Assembly (NCBI GenBank): GCA_910588955.1
Contig: CAJURQ010000016.1
Span: forward strand, 1-64,000
DNA from: an uncultured Lachnospiraceae bacterium
GTDB taxonomy: Bacteria; Bacillota; Clostridia; Lachnospirales; Lachnospiraceae
Direction: 5' to 3'
Length of the DNA: 64,000 nucleotides
The position numbers and the translations under genes are program-made. Shown piece after piece: positions 1 to 8,738 of the stretch. The notes beneath the pieces were generated by a model. That model did not search any database. It saw nothing but the letters and a program-made list of their open reading frames with translations, and was not told where the DNA came from. Every line of letters starts with the position of its first letter. Positions within the stretch are counted from its first letter, which is position 1.

Positions 1-112
1 GGTCATGTAGAATTTACCGTTTCATATGGAAGTTAGTTTTACAATTCAGGAAAAAATGAATTTATCTTTTGCCGAAAAGTTGGTAAAATGGATAAATAAA
101 GGAGAAGAGCAT

Positions 113-1588
113 ATGCAGACGGCAAAAGTCAAGTATTCCATCAAATATAAGTTAATTCTTCTGTCGGTTATGGTGGCAGTGCCTTTTCTGGTGATGGTGC
201 TCTACCTGCTCTATGCCCTGCATAACTACAGCAGCGCCTATGACGCGATTGTGGGGAATATGACGGTGGCGAACGACTACAACATGAATTTTAAGGAGGA
301 GATGGACGAGAGCCTCTACAAGCTGGTGGTTGGTTTCGTCACCTTCGATACGGTGGGAAACGACGGGAGTCTGGTAGACCCGTACGAGCATTTGGACGAG
401 CTGAGAAATGAGTTCAATAACCTAATGCGCATCACCACGGACGACGAGAGCCGCGCCAGACTGCAGATCCTTTTGCGCAACATTGACACGCTGGAGGATC
501 GCGTGGACGACATACGGACGAATCTGGAGACGGACGTGGGATATGATACCAATATTGAGATGCTTGACAACAATATTTACGTCCTGACGGAGCTGATTCA
601 GGATAATATTCAGGCTTACATCTATTATCAGACGAAAAGCATGGATTACCTGACGAGCCAGCTGAACGTGAAGGTGCATAACTTTACGATATTCTGCGGC
701 GTACTGCTGGCACTGCTCGTCCTGATGGTGGCGGTTCTGATCGTGATGATCGTGACGGATATCATCAGACCGATCCACGTTCTTTCCCGGGTGACGGAGC
801 AGGTGGCTGAGGGGGACTTCTCGGCGCGTGCGCAGGTGGAGACGCAGGATGAGGTAGCGGTTCTGGCGGACAGCGTAAACCTGATGACGGAGAGTCTGGA
901 AGGGCTTGTGTCGAAGATCAAGGAGGACGAGCGGAAGATGCGCAAGGCGGATCTGCGGCTCCTGCAGGAGCAGATCAACCCCCACTTCCTATATAATACG
1001 TTGGACACGATCGTCTGGCTCATCGAGGGCAACGATTCCGACAAGGCGGTAAACATGGTTATGTCGCTGTCGGAATTTTTCAGGTTGGTTTTGAGCAAGG
1101 GAAAAGAGTACATTACCATTCAGGAGGAAGAACTTCATATTAAAAGCTATCTCGAGATCCAGCAGGTGCGTTACCGTGACATTCTGGAGTATGAGATTCA
1201 GATCGATCCGGAACTCTATCAGTATCAGATTTTGAAGCTGACCCTGCAGCCGCTTGTGGAAAATTCGCTCTACCACGGCATCAAATACAAGCGCGCAAAA
1301 GGCAGCATTGTTGTGACCGGGCGGATGGACGGCGACCGGATTAAACTGCGGGTGGCGGACGACGGTGTCGGCATGGAGGAGGAAGACCTTCACAAGCTGC
1401 AAAGAGAGATCGAGAAACCGTGCAAGGAGACGGAAAAGGGCTTCGGGCTTGCCAACGTCAACGAGAGAATCCGAATGAATTTTGGCGCCGAGTACGGCAT
1501 GACGATAGAATCGGTCAAGGGCAAAGGCACGTGCGTGGAGATTGTGATCCCGGCGGTGCCCAGCGTGAGAAGTACTTCTAAAGCTTAG
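113..1588 (+). CDS. LytS/YesM-type sensor histidine kinase
   Basis: Membrane sensor kinase of 491 residues. The visible order is TM1 (about 14-36), an extracytoplasmic sensor region, TM2 (about 192-216), a HAMP domain to about 269, the phospho-acceptor motif QINPHFLYNTL with His291, and a HATPase domain with N box QPLVENSLYHG, G1 motif DDGVGM and G2 motif GFGLANVNER. This is the usual LytS/YesM layout. The ATG at 113 is preferred over the upstream ATG at 26 because GGAGAAG lies just before it. It is followed by an anchored sugar-binding protein and a YesN-like regulator, so the three probably form one sensory unit. The last seven codons and stop (from 1565) are supplied by a repeated two-hairpin DNA element, so the C-terminus may have been altered by insertion of that element. 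Confidence 0.93.
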   Translation: MQTAKVKYSIKYKLILLSVMVAVPFLVMVLYLLYALHNYSSAYDAIVGNMTVANDYNMNFKEEMDESLYKLVVGFVTFDTVGNDGSLVDPYEHLDELRNEFNNLMRITTDDESRARLQILLRNIDTLEDRVDDIRTNLETDVGYDTNIEMLDNNIYVLTELIQDNIQAYIYYQTKSMDYLTSQLNVKVHNFTIFCGVLLALLVLMVAVLIVMIVTDIIRPIHVLSRVTEQVAEGDFSARAQVETQDEVAVLADSVNLMTESLEGLVSKIKEDERKMRKADLRLLQEQINPHFLYNTLDTIVWLIEGNDSDKAVNMVMSLSEFFRLVLSKGKEYITIQEEELHIKSYLEIQQVRYRDILEYEIQIDPELYQYQILKLTLQPLVENSLYHGIKYKRAKGSIVVTGRMDGDRIKLRVADDGVGMEEEDLHKLQREIEKPCKETEKGFGLANVNERIRMNFGAEYGMTIESVKGKGTCVEIVIPAVPSVRSTSKA

Positions 1589-1660
1589 CAGCAGAGGCTG
1601 CTTCGCTAAGAAGTACTAAATCTCACGCGGGAGAATGCCCAAAGTACAGGCATTCTCCGC
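1565..1660 (+). repeat. 96-bp two-hairpin repeat element, copy 1
   Basis: The same 96-bp sequence recurs in the same orientation at 62967-63062, with about 83 of 96 positions identical and no length change. It holds a long nested imperfect hairpin (GTGAGA with TCTCAC outside, then AGTACTT with AAGTACT, CTTAGC with GCTAAG, AGCAG with CTGCT), then a second hairpin with a 10-bp stem, GGAGAATGCC pairing with GGCATTCTCC. This copy starts exactly at a codon boundary of the kinase gene and encodes its last seven residues and stop. No family name is recognised. Confidence 0.8.
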
Positions 1661-1682
1661 ATGGAATTATGGAGGGAAAACC

Positions 1683-2708
1683 ATGTTTAGGAAAAGGTCG
1701 TACAGTTTGATAGTGTTTGGACTGCTCCTTGTGATGACCATGATCCTTCTGCTCTACGGCAGCAGGCTTTTTACGGATATCGAGGAGGAGGCGCACATCA
1801 CACAGGAGGATCGGATCGTGGTGGGCGTGTCGCAGCTTGGCAGCGAGTCCGGGTGGCGGACAGCGAACACGGAATCGGTGCAGCAGGCGTTCACACAACA
1901 GAACGGGTACTTTTTGATTTTCCACAACGCCAGACAGAAGCAGGAAAACCAGTTGAAGGCGATCCGCAGTTTTATCTCCCAGAGGGTGGATTACATTATC
2001 TTTTCACCCGTGGTGGAGACGGGCTGGGAGACGGTGCTGCAGGAGGCGAAGCAGGCGGGCATCCCTGTGATTCTCATGGACCGCAATGTGGACGTGGAGG
2101 ACGAGAGCCTTTATGTGACGTGCGTGGGCAGTGATTTTGAGGCGGAGGGAGTGAAAGCGGGGCGCTGGCTCGAAAAGGAACTGGTGCAGCAGCGCAGGTC
2201 GAGTGAGTCCATCAACATTGTGATATTGACGGGGACGGAAGGGTCTTCCTCCCAAATCGGGCGGTCGGCAGGGTTTGAAACGGTGGCGGAAAGACATGCA
2301 AACTGGAACATACTCGAGGAAAAATGCGCGGAATTTACCTCCACGAAAGGCAAGGAAGTGATGAAAACGTTCCTGAAAAGATACCCGGATATCGACGTGG
2401 TGGTTTCCCAGAACGACGACATGACCTTCGGCGCCATCGAGGCGATCAAAGAGTCCGGCAGGACGGTGGGCGTGGACGGCGATATTATGATCCTTTCCTT
2501 CGACGCGGTGCGGGGGGCGCTCGACATGGTGGCGGACGGCACGATCAACGTGGATATCGAGTGTAACCCGAATCAGGGAGAGTACCTCCTGCGCGTGATT
2601 GACATGCTGGAGGCGGAGGAGACGGTTGAGAAAAAATATTATGTGGAAGAGGATGTTTTCACGATAGAAAATGTGACGCAGGAAGTTCTTGGCGGACGAA
2701 GTTATTAG
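1683..2708 (+). CDS. Membrane-anchored YtfQ-like sugar-binding sensor protein
   Basis: A 341-residue periplasmic-binding-protein fold with one N-terminal membrane helix (about residues 5-27) and no lipobox cysteine, so it is probably anchored by an uncleaved helix. The motifs VGVSQLGSESGWRTAN, KQENQLKAIRSF and DRNVDVEDESLY closely resemble the galactofuranose-binding protein YtfQ. ATG 1683 is chosen because GGAGGG precedes it; the longer frame from 1635 has no ribosome binding site. It lies between a LytS-like kinase and a YesN-like regulator. This recalls the XylFII-LytS-YesN systems of clostridia, in which a binding protein presents the sugar to the kinase. The inferred role is extracellular sugar sensing rather than transport. 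Its ligand is unknown. Confidence 0.85.
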   Translation: MFRKRSYSLIVFGLLLVMTMILLLYGSRLFTDIEEEAHITQEDRIVVGVSQLGSESGWRTANTESVQQAFTQQNGYFLIFHNARQKQENQLKAIRSFISQRVDYIIFSPVVETGWETVLQEAKQAGIPVILMDRNVDVEDESLYVTCVGSDFEAEGVKAGRWLEKELVQQRRSSESINIVILTGTEGSSSQIGRSAGFETVAERHANWNILEEKCAEFTSTKGKEVMKTFLKRYPDIDVVVSQNDDMTFGAIEAIKESGRTVGVDGDIMILSFDAVRGALDMVADGTINVDIECNPNQGEYLLRVIDMLEAEETVEKKYYVEEDVFTIENVTQEVLGGRSY

Positions 2709-2740
2709 TCGGTCAAGACGGGAATGGAAGGGAGAGGCAA

Positions 2741-4369
2741 ATGCTGAAAGTGTTTCTGGTGGAAGATGAGAGTATCGTCAGAGAGGGGCTGCGGGACAAC
2801 ATACCGTGGCAGCAGTACGGCTATGAGTTTGTGGGTGAGGCGAGCGACGGGGAGATGGCGCTGCCGCTGATCCAGAAGACAAAGCCCGATGTTCTGCTCA
2901 CGGATATCAAAATGCCCTTTATGGACGGACTGTCCTTGAGCAAGCTCGTGCATCAGGAGTTTCCAGACATGAAGATCATCATTATCAGCGGCTATGATGA
3001 TTTTGAGTATGCCCGCGGCGCGATTCTGGTCGGGGCGGAGCAATACCTCTTAAAGCCCATCACCAGAGCGGCGATGCAGAAAGTTTTGGCGGATCTTAAG
3101 ACGAAGATTGAGACGGAGCGGGAGCAGAAAAATTATCAGGAAAAGTTCCAGAGCGAGGTGCGGGAGTACGAGCAGTTTTCCCGGACGGACTTTTTTGTCA
3201 AAGTGTTCGAGGGGCGTATGCCGGTGCAGGATATTTATGAGGAGGCGGCAAAGCTGTCCCTGAAAATCAATGCGCCCTGTTACAATATTTTGTTGTTTAA
3301 TCTACAGGAAAAACGCACCAGTGAAAATTGGGGTACGGAGTCCGAGGATTTTGCCAGAAAAAGGGAGGAGCTTTTACATTATTTTATCCGTTATCCCGAA
3401 AATCTCGTTTTTCGGTGGAATGTAAATACTTACGGTGTGCTGATCAAGGGAAGCCCGGCACAGATGCAGGAGCTTGGCGACAGGTGTCTTGAAAATGTGG
3501 AGCGCATCTGCCATCCGGCGGAGAAAGTGCTGGACTGGTATGTGGCGCTGGGAGAGCCGGTTGAGAGGCTGAGTATGTTGGCGGAGTGCTACAGCAAGGT
3601 GAATCATCTTTTCGCGTACCGCTTTTTGAGACCGCAGTTACATGTCTTTACCGGGGAGACGATGGGAAAAATGGTTCCAGAGAAGGAGGAGGGCGGCAGC
3701 ATCCGGGATATTGATCCGGCGAAGATGGAGGCGGAGCTGATCCGTGACTTTTTGCTGCAGGGCGCCAGGGATGAGGTCGCGGATTTCGTGGAGAACTATC
3801 TGCTGGCGGTGGGAGAGGCGCTGCAGTCGGCAATGTTCAGAAACTATTTGACGCTGCACGTCTACTTTGCGGCGGTTTCCTATGTGGAGTCGCTGGGTTG
3901 TGACAAGGAGGAATTTTTGCAGCTTTTGAACGACGAGGGGCTGACGCCGGAGGGACAGTACGACGAGGATACGCTGCCGGATTACCTTTGCGGGCTGATC
4001 GTGAAAGCAATGGAGCTTCGCGACAGGGAGTCGGACAACCAGAGCAAACGCATTTTAAAAAAGGCGCTCTCTTATATAGAAGAAAACTTTTCGCAGGAGT
4101 CGCTCTCCTTAAACTCCGTGGCGGGGGAAGTCAACGTCAGCGCCAACTATTTCAGCGCGATTTTTTCGCAGGCAATGCAGGTGACTTTCGTGGAGTATGT
4201 GACGGGCAAGCGCATGGACAAGGCGAAAAAGCTCCTGCGCCAGACCCAGATGCATACCGGGGAGATTGCCATGGAGGTTGGATACAAAGACCCGCACTAT
4301 TTCAGCTTTGTATTCAAAAAGACACAGGGCTGTACGCCAAGGGAGTACAGGGCGGGCGGGAAAGTATAG
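2741..4369 (+). CDS. YesN-type response regulator with AraC-family DNA-binding domain
   Basis: A 542-residue response regulator. The receiver domain (about 1-120) carries acidic residues E8-D9-E10, phospho-acceptor Asp55 in LLTDIKMPFMDG and the conserved Lys in LLKPI. The long middle part resembles the linker of YesN proteins. The C-terminal ~100 residues are an AraC-type double helix-turn-helix (SLNSVAGEVNVSANYFSAIF and GEIAMEVGYKDPHYFSFVFK). It follows the kinase and binding protein in the same direction, 32 bp after the latter. It probably activates the sugar transporter that begins at 5867. It converges tail to tail with the repressor gene, with only 2 bp between stops. Confidence 0.93.
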   Translation: MLKVFLVEDESIVREGLRDNIPWQQYGYEFVGEASDGEMALPLIQKTKPDVLLTDIKMPFMDGLSLSKLVHQEFPDMKIIIISGYDDFEYARGAILVGAEQYLLKPITRAAMQKVLADLKTKIETEREQKNYQEKFQSEVREYEQFSRTDFFVKVFEGRMPVQDIYEEAAKLSLKINAPCYNILLFNLQEKRTSENWGTESEDFARKREELLHYFIRYPENLVFRWNVNTYGVLIKGSPAQMQELGDRCLENVERICHPAEKVLDWYVALGEPVERLSMLAECYSKVNHLFAYRFLRPQLHVFTGETMGKMVPEKEEGGSIRDIDPAKMEAELIRDFLLQGARDEVADFVENYLLAVGEALQSAMFRNYLTLHVYFAAVSYVESLGCDKEEFLQLLNDEGLTPEGQYDEDTLPDYLCGLIVKAMELRDRESDNQSKRILKKALSYIEENFSQESLSLNSVAGEVNVSANYFSAIFSQAMQVTFVEYVTGKRMDKAKKLLRQTQMHTGEIAMEVGYKDPHYFSFVFKKTQGCTPREYRAGGKV

Positions 4370-4371
4370 AT

Positions 4372-5454
4372 TTAGGCGCGGGCGGGACCGTCGCTTTCCT
4401 TTCTCACAAGTTCCCACGGGAGCTCTTGGGAGACGACGGGAATGCCCTGCAGCATCCGGATCATGGTGTCCGCCACACAGGAGCCCATCTCGTGCGGCTT
4501 GTGGGTCAGGGTGGTGATGCGGATTTTGCTCAATTCGCTTAAGTAGGTGTTGTCAAAGCAGACCACGGAAACATCGCGGGGGACACGAATGCCGGCGTAG
4601 GAAAGCTCTTTGATCAGCCAGTAGGCAATCTCGTCGTTGTAGCAGATGACGGCGGTACAGTCGAAGAGGCGCTCCTTGATAAAGGTGGCAAGGAACCGGC
4701 TGTCCTGTCTTTTCTCAAGTCCTTCCACATCTGTGCTGTGAAACCAGCCGACGTTTTTGTCGGAAAGCGCTACGTTTTGATCGCGCAGGCAGCAAAAAGC
4801 GCCAAAATATCGCTCCGGACCTTGTTTGTCATCCATTTTAAAGATACCGGCGACACGAGTGTGCCCAAGCTCCGCCAGATGGTTCGCCAGAAGGTAGCCG
4901 CCGTAATAGTTGTCGTCCTTGATGCAGATTTCATCCGGCAGGGCGTCGTATTTATTATGTAGGAACAGAAGCTCTGTGCCGACGGCTTTCAGTTTTTCAT
5001 AGAGATCGGTATTGGGCGTGGGGAGCGCGCTTTTTGAGCCTTCCACGATGACGCCCCGAGGCGGGGTCTCCAGCAGGGAGAGGAGAATCTGCCTTTCCAT
5101 AGAAGTGTCGTTCTCCGTGGGATGAACCTGTAACTGGTAGCCTTTAGCGGCGAGTGCCGTGCGAATGTCGGTCAGCAGATGGGGGTAGATATATTCCTGA
5201 CTGCTGGCGACCAGAATGGGGACAAGGTTTCGCTCCGTGTTGGGAGACAGCCCTGTAGCGTAGGAGCCGCTGCCCTGGCGGCTCTCGATCAGCCCTTGCT
5301 CTCTGAGAAGGGAGAGCGCCGCGCGAACCGTCTGGCGGCTGACCTGATACTGCTCAGCAATTTCGGTTTCGGTGGGCAGTGCGGTGATGCCCTCCTTTAA
5401 ATTCCGGGAAATCAGTTCTGTAAGCTGTTGCGAAAGTGTTTCGTACTTGTTCAT
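4372..5454 (-). CDS. GntR/LacI hybrid transcriptional repressor (AraR-like)
   Basis: A 360-residue regulator with an N-terminal GntR winged helix (LPTETEIAEQYQVSRQTVRA, then REQGLIESRQGSGSYA) joined to a LacI/periplasmic-binding-type ligand domain (CYNDEIAYWLIKEL, GIRVPRDVSVVCFDN). This is the architecture of the arabinose repressor AraR, and it is a clear paralogue of the regulator at 25859-26938. The start at 5454 is chosen because AAGGAGA precedes it at good spacing; the ATG at 5481 lacks a site. It is divergent from the binding-protein gene at 5867 and probably represses the transporter at 5867-10893. Ligand unknown; arabinose or another pentose is plausible by family only. Confidence 0.88.
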   Translation of the reverse strand: MNKYETLSQQLTELISRNLKEGITALPTETEIAEQYQVSRQTVRAALSLLREQGLIESRQGSGSYATGLSPNTERNLVPILVASSQEYIYPHLLTDIRTALAAKGYQLQVHPTENDTSMERQILLSLLETPPRGVIVEGSKSALPTPNTDLYEKLKAVGTELLFLHNKYDALPDEICIKDDNYYGGYLLANHLAELGHTRVAGIFKMDDKQGPERYFGAFCCLRDQNVALSDKNVGWFHSTDVEGLEKRQDSRFLATFIKERLFDCTAVICYNDEIAYWLIKELSYAGIRVPRDVSVVCFDNTYLSELSKIRITTLTHKPHEMGSCVADTMIRMLQGIPVVSQELPWELVRKESDGPARA

Positions 5455-5866
5455 AGTAAAAAAATCTCCTTTTTTGTTCATGGTTTATTAACAAATTACA
5501 TCAAATTTATTCATAATTTTTGCCCTGATCGGAAAAAAACATCTCTTATCAGCCTCTTCTGATAAGATTGACTATAAACGCGACATGGGTAAATGTGGAA
5601 AATCTATTGTTAAAATCCATAAAAATGCAACCAAATCGTAAAAAAATACCCTGAATTTTTGAATTTGTATTATTGTTTTTTATTATAACATAAATTTGTA
5701 TTGTTGAACCCATCCAAAATGCACAAAAGGATGATTTTGGGTGTTGAACTATATCGTGCATTTTGCTAAAGTGTTTTCAGGGACGGGGAAACAAGAAATC
5801 CTGCCACCTAAAAACATATCTTCCATCACAGGGGTGGGAGAGACAATGAAAGGGAGGAAACAAACA
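5455..5866. promoter_or_regulatory. Divergent regulatory region between repressor and transporter
   Basis: This A/T-rich 412-bp gap separates the AraR-like repressor from the transporter genes. It contains a perfect 9-bp inverted repeat, TCTTATCAG (5544-5552) with CTGATAAGA (5559-5567). It also has two direct copies of AATTTGTATT at 5662-5671 and 5693-5702, 31 bp or three helical turns apart. ATTTGTAT is also the left half of the AraR-like operator in front of araA, so these may be half-sites for the adjacent repressor. No convincing -35/-10 pair was found. Confidence 0.5.
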
Positions 5867-6961
5867 ATGAAGAAAAAAATGGCAGTTTTACTGACAGGCG
5901 CTATGGTAATGGCTACTCTGGCAGGCTGTGGCGGCGGCGAGGCAGCTCCTGCAGCAACTGAGCCCGCAGCAGAGGCTCCGGCAGCAGAAGAGGCACCTGC
6001 AGCTGAGGAAGCTCCTGCAGCAGAGGAGGAGGCTCCTGCAGCAGAGGAGGAGGCTCCTGCAGCAGAGGCAGAGGCTCCCGCAGCAAGCGGCGAGATGATC
6101 AAGGTTGGTATCATCAACAACGACCCCAACGAGTCCGGTTATCGTACCGCTAACGATGCGGATCTGAAGGCTACCTTCTGTGAGGAGAACGGTTATGATG
6201 CATCCTTCGCTTACAGCATGAAGAACGACGAGCAGATTACAGCAGCTCAGAAGTTCATTCAGGACGGCGTTGACTACCTGCTTCTTTCCGCAGCTGATAC
6301 TTCAGGCTGGGATTCCGTACTGACAGACGCTCAGGACGCAGGCGTACAGGTTATCCTGTTCGACCGTACCATCGACGCAGACGAGAGCCTCTACCTTGCA
6401 TCTATCGTATCTGATATGGATAAAGAGGGTGAGACCGCTGTTAACTGGCTTGCAGATCAGGGTCTTGAAACTTACAATATTATCCACCTTCAGGGTGTGA
6501 TGGGTTCCGCAGCACAGGAAGGTCGTAGCGGCGCTCTTCAGGCTAAGGCTGATGCAGAAGCTAACTGGAACATCGTTGAGCAGCAGACCGCTGAGTGGAA
6601 TGCTGAGAACGCACAGCAGATTGTACAGTCCGTAATCAGCTCCGGTAAAGAGTTCAACGTAATCTACGCTGAGAACGACGACATGGCTAAGGGCGCAGTT
6701 GCAGCTCTGGATGCAGCTAACATCTCTCACGGCGTTGGCAAAGACGTTATCGTAATGGGCTTTGACTGCAACAAGTGGGCTCTGGAAGAGCTGCTTGCAG
6801 GCAACTGGAACTACGATGGTCAGTGTAATCCTTTCCAGTCTTCTTACATCGACGATGTAATCAAGAATGGCGCACCTGCTGAGAAGACAATCATCATGGA
6901 TGAGAAGGGCTTCGATGCAACCACCATCACACAGGAAGACGTAGACAAGTACGGCATCTAA
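5867..6961 (+). CDS. Sugar ABC transporter substrate-binding lipoprotein (YtfQ-like)
   Basis: A 364-residue lipoprotein. A short signal peptide ends in LAGC with the lipidated Cys at 21, followed by a low-complexity Ala/Pro/Glu linker (about 25-73) and a periplasmic-binding domain. DRTIDADESLYLASI and ESGYRTANDADLK link it to the YtfQ family and to the anchored sensor at 1683. The ATG at 5867 follows GGGAGG; ATGs at 5741 and 5846 lack comparable sites. The matching ATPase and two permeases start at 7224. A promoter and terminator lie between, consistent with separate or higher expression of the binding protein. The codon use looks highly biased, suggesting high expression. Likely substrate: a furanose or pentose sugar (galactofuranose or arabinose type), unproven. 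Confidence 0.9.
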   Translation: MKKKMAVLLTGAMVMATLAGCGGGEAAPAATEPAAEAPAAEEAPAAEEAPAAEEEAPAAEEEAPAAEAEAPAASGEMIKVGIINNDPNESGYRTANDADLKATFCEENGYDASFAYSMKNDEQITAAQKFIQDGVDYLLLSAADTSGWDSVLTDAQDAGVQVILFDRTIDADESLYLASIVSDMDKEGETAVNWLADQGLETYNIIHLQGVMGSAAQEGRSGALQAKADAEANWNIVEQQTAEWNAENAQQIVQSVISSGKEFNVIYAENDDMAKGAVAALDAANISHGVGKDVIVMGFDCNKWALEELLAGNWNYDGQCNPFQSSYIDDVIKNGAPAEKTIIMDEKGFDATTITQEDVDKYGI

Positions 6962-7107
6962 TAGCTGCGTAAGGAAATCATAGCGCAAAAGTAAATTCCT
7001 TCGGAATTAACTTTGGAAGCGGCATTTGGTTTCCGGCAGCATTAACGAGAAAGCGTTCGACAAAGTCGAACATGGAGCGTCGAAGACGTGGGCTTTCGAG
7101 TGAATAG

Positions 7108-7137
7108 TTTGTCAACTGACAAAAAATATGCTATAAT
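7108..7137 (+). promoter_or_regulatory. Promoter with overlapping palindromic operator
   Basis: TTGTCA (7109-7114) and TATAAT (7132-7137) are separated by 17 bp. A perfect palindrome, TTTGTCA-AC-TGACAAA (7108-7123), covers the -35 box and looks like an operator. Transcription would start near 7144, immediately before the terminator-like hairpin at 7147. The promoter would serve the ATPase and permease genes. Confidence 0.7.
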
Positions 7138-7146
7138 GTAACAGAC

Positions 7147-7184
7147 GAGCGCGGCGCAGCGAAAAGCCTGCCCGCGCTCTTTTT
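7147..7184 (+). terminator. Intrinsic terminator or attenuator at the start of the ATPase transcript
   Basis: GAGCGCGG (7147-7154) pairs with CCGCGCTC (7172-7179), followed by TTTTT. It would end transcripts from the binding-protein gene. It also begins only a few bases after the start site predicted for the promoter at 7109-7137. Confidence 0.8.
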
Positions 7185-7223
7185 AACGAAAAAACTATAT
7201 GAATTTGGGAGGTGGACCTGAGA

Positions 7224-8738
7224 GTGGAAGGAAATGTTGTATTAAAAATGAGAAACATTCACAAGATCTTCCCCGGCGTGCACGCCCTGCAAGGTGTAGA
7301 CTTTACGCTTCGCAAGGGTGAAATTCATGCGCTGATGGGGGAGAACGGCGCCGGGAAATCGACGTTGATCAAGGTTCTTACCGGAGTTTACGGCAAGGAG
7401 GACGGAGAAATCTTCTTAGACGGCACAGAGGGCGCGGTTGCGATTCATTCGCCCCAGGATGCGCAGAATATGGGTATCAGTACCGTGTATCAGGAGATCA
7501 CGCTCTGCCCGAATCTGACTGTAGCTGAGAATATGTTTATCGGTCGTACCAAGGGCGCAGTACAGAACTGGAAAAAGATGAACGCTGACACGGACAAAAT
7601 TCTGCAGTCGCTGCAGATTCCCGCGAAAGCGGCGCAGCAGCTCGGTACCTGTTCTCTGGCGGTGCAGCAGATGATTGCTATCGCGCGTGCGGTTGACATG
7701 GAATGTAAGGTTCTGATTCTGGATGAGCCTACTTCCTCTCTGGATGAGCAGGAAGTTGAGAAACTCTTTAAGCTGATGCGGGATCTCCGCGCCAAGGGCG
7801 TAGGCATTATCTTTGTCACACACTTCTTAGAGCAGGTGTATGAGGTTTGCGACAGGATTACCGTTATGAGAGACGGTAAGCTTGTGGGCGAATATGAAAT
7901 TGAAAATCTGCCCCGCGTACAGCTGGTGTCCAAGATGCTTGGTAAAGAGGTGGACGATCTCTCCGATATCAAGAGTGAGGTTAAGACATTTGACGCAGGG
8001 AAGGATGCGGTTCCCGTGCTGGAGGCGGAAGGTCTTGTCAGCAATGCGGGTATCAAGCCTTTCAATTTCCATATCAACAAGGGTGAGGTGAACGGTTTCA
8101 CCGGACTCCTCGGTTCCGGACGAAGCGAGTGCGTGCGCGCTATCTTCGGTGCGGACAGAGTGACCGGCGGAAAAGTCAAGATGGGCGGCAAGGACGTAAA
8201 GATTGCGAAGCCGCTTGACGCTATGAAGAACGGCATCGCGTATCTGCCCGAGGACCGTAAGGTGGACGGTATCGTGGGAGACCTTTCCGTGCGCGACAAT
8301 ATTATTTTGGCGCAGCAGGTGCTCAAGGGCTTCTTTAAACCCTTCTCCAAGGCTGAGGCAAATAAGGTTGCGGATGAATACATAAAACTTCTGAATATTA
8401 AGACGGCTTCCAAGGACACGCCGATCAAATCGCTTTCCGGCGGTAACCAGCAGAAGGTTATTCTGGCGAGATGGCTCTTCACCCATCCCGAATATCTGAT
8501 TCTGGATGAGCCTACCCGTGGTATCGACGTGGGTACGAAGGTCGATATCCAGAAGCTGGTGCTGAAACTGGCATCCGAGGGCATGAGCGTAACCTTTATT
8601 TCCTCGGAGCTTGACGAGATGCTCAGAACCTGTTCCCGTCTGATCGTCATGCGCGACCGCAAGGCAGTCGGCGAGCTGACAGGCGATGATCTGAATCAGG
8701 GTACGGTTATGAATACGATTGCGGGAGGTGACAAATAA
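7224..8738 (+). CDS. Sugar ABC transporter ATP-binding protein, duplicated ATPase (YtfR/RbsA type)
   Basis: A 504-residue CUT2-family ATPase with two fused nucleotide-binding domains. The N-terminal half has the Walker A GENGAGKSTLIKVL, a signature region LAVQQMIAIARAV and Walker B VLILDEPTSSLD. The C-terminal half has a degenerate Walker A (GLLGSGRSECVRAI), signature LSGGNQQKVILARWL and Walker B LILDEPTRGIDVG. This is the normal asymmetry of the RbsA/XylG/YtfR family. GTG 7224 is preferred, with GGGAGGTGG 8 nt upstream; the GTG at 7212 lies inside that ribosome binding site. It overlaps no neighbour, and the permease starts directly after its stop. It powers uptake of the sugar bound by the lipoprotein at 5867. 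Confidence 0.93.
   Translation: MEGNVVLKMRNIHKIFPGVHALQGVDFTLRKGEIHALMGENGAGKSTLIKVLTGVYGKEDGEIFLDGTEGAVAIHSPQDAQNMGISTVYQEITLCPNLTVAENMFIGRTKGAVQNWKKMNADTDKILQSLQIPAKAAQQLGTCSLAVQQMIAIARAVDMECKVLILDEPTSSLDEQEVEKLFKLMRDLRAKGVGIIFVTHFLEQVYEVCDRITVMRDGKLVGEYEIENLPRVQLVSKMLGKEVDDLSDIKSEVKTFDAGKDAVPVLEAEGLVSNAGIKPFNFHINKGEVNGFTGLLGSGRSECVRAIFGADRVTGGKVKMGGKDVKIAKPLDAMKNGIAYLPEDRKVDGIVGDLSVRDNIILAQQVLKGFFKPFSKAEANKVADEYIKLLNIKTASKDTPIKSLSGGNQQKVILARWLFTHPEYLILDEPTRGIDVGTKVDIQKLVLKLASEGMSVTFISSELDEMLRTCSRLIVMRDRKAVGELTGDDLNQGTVMNTIAGGDK

Noticed and set aside
5749..6129. Antisense Ala/Ser-rich frame opposite the first binding protein
   Set aside because: It is a by-product of the repeated GCA/GAG codons of the linker; no ribosome binding site.
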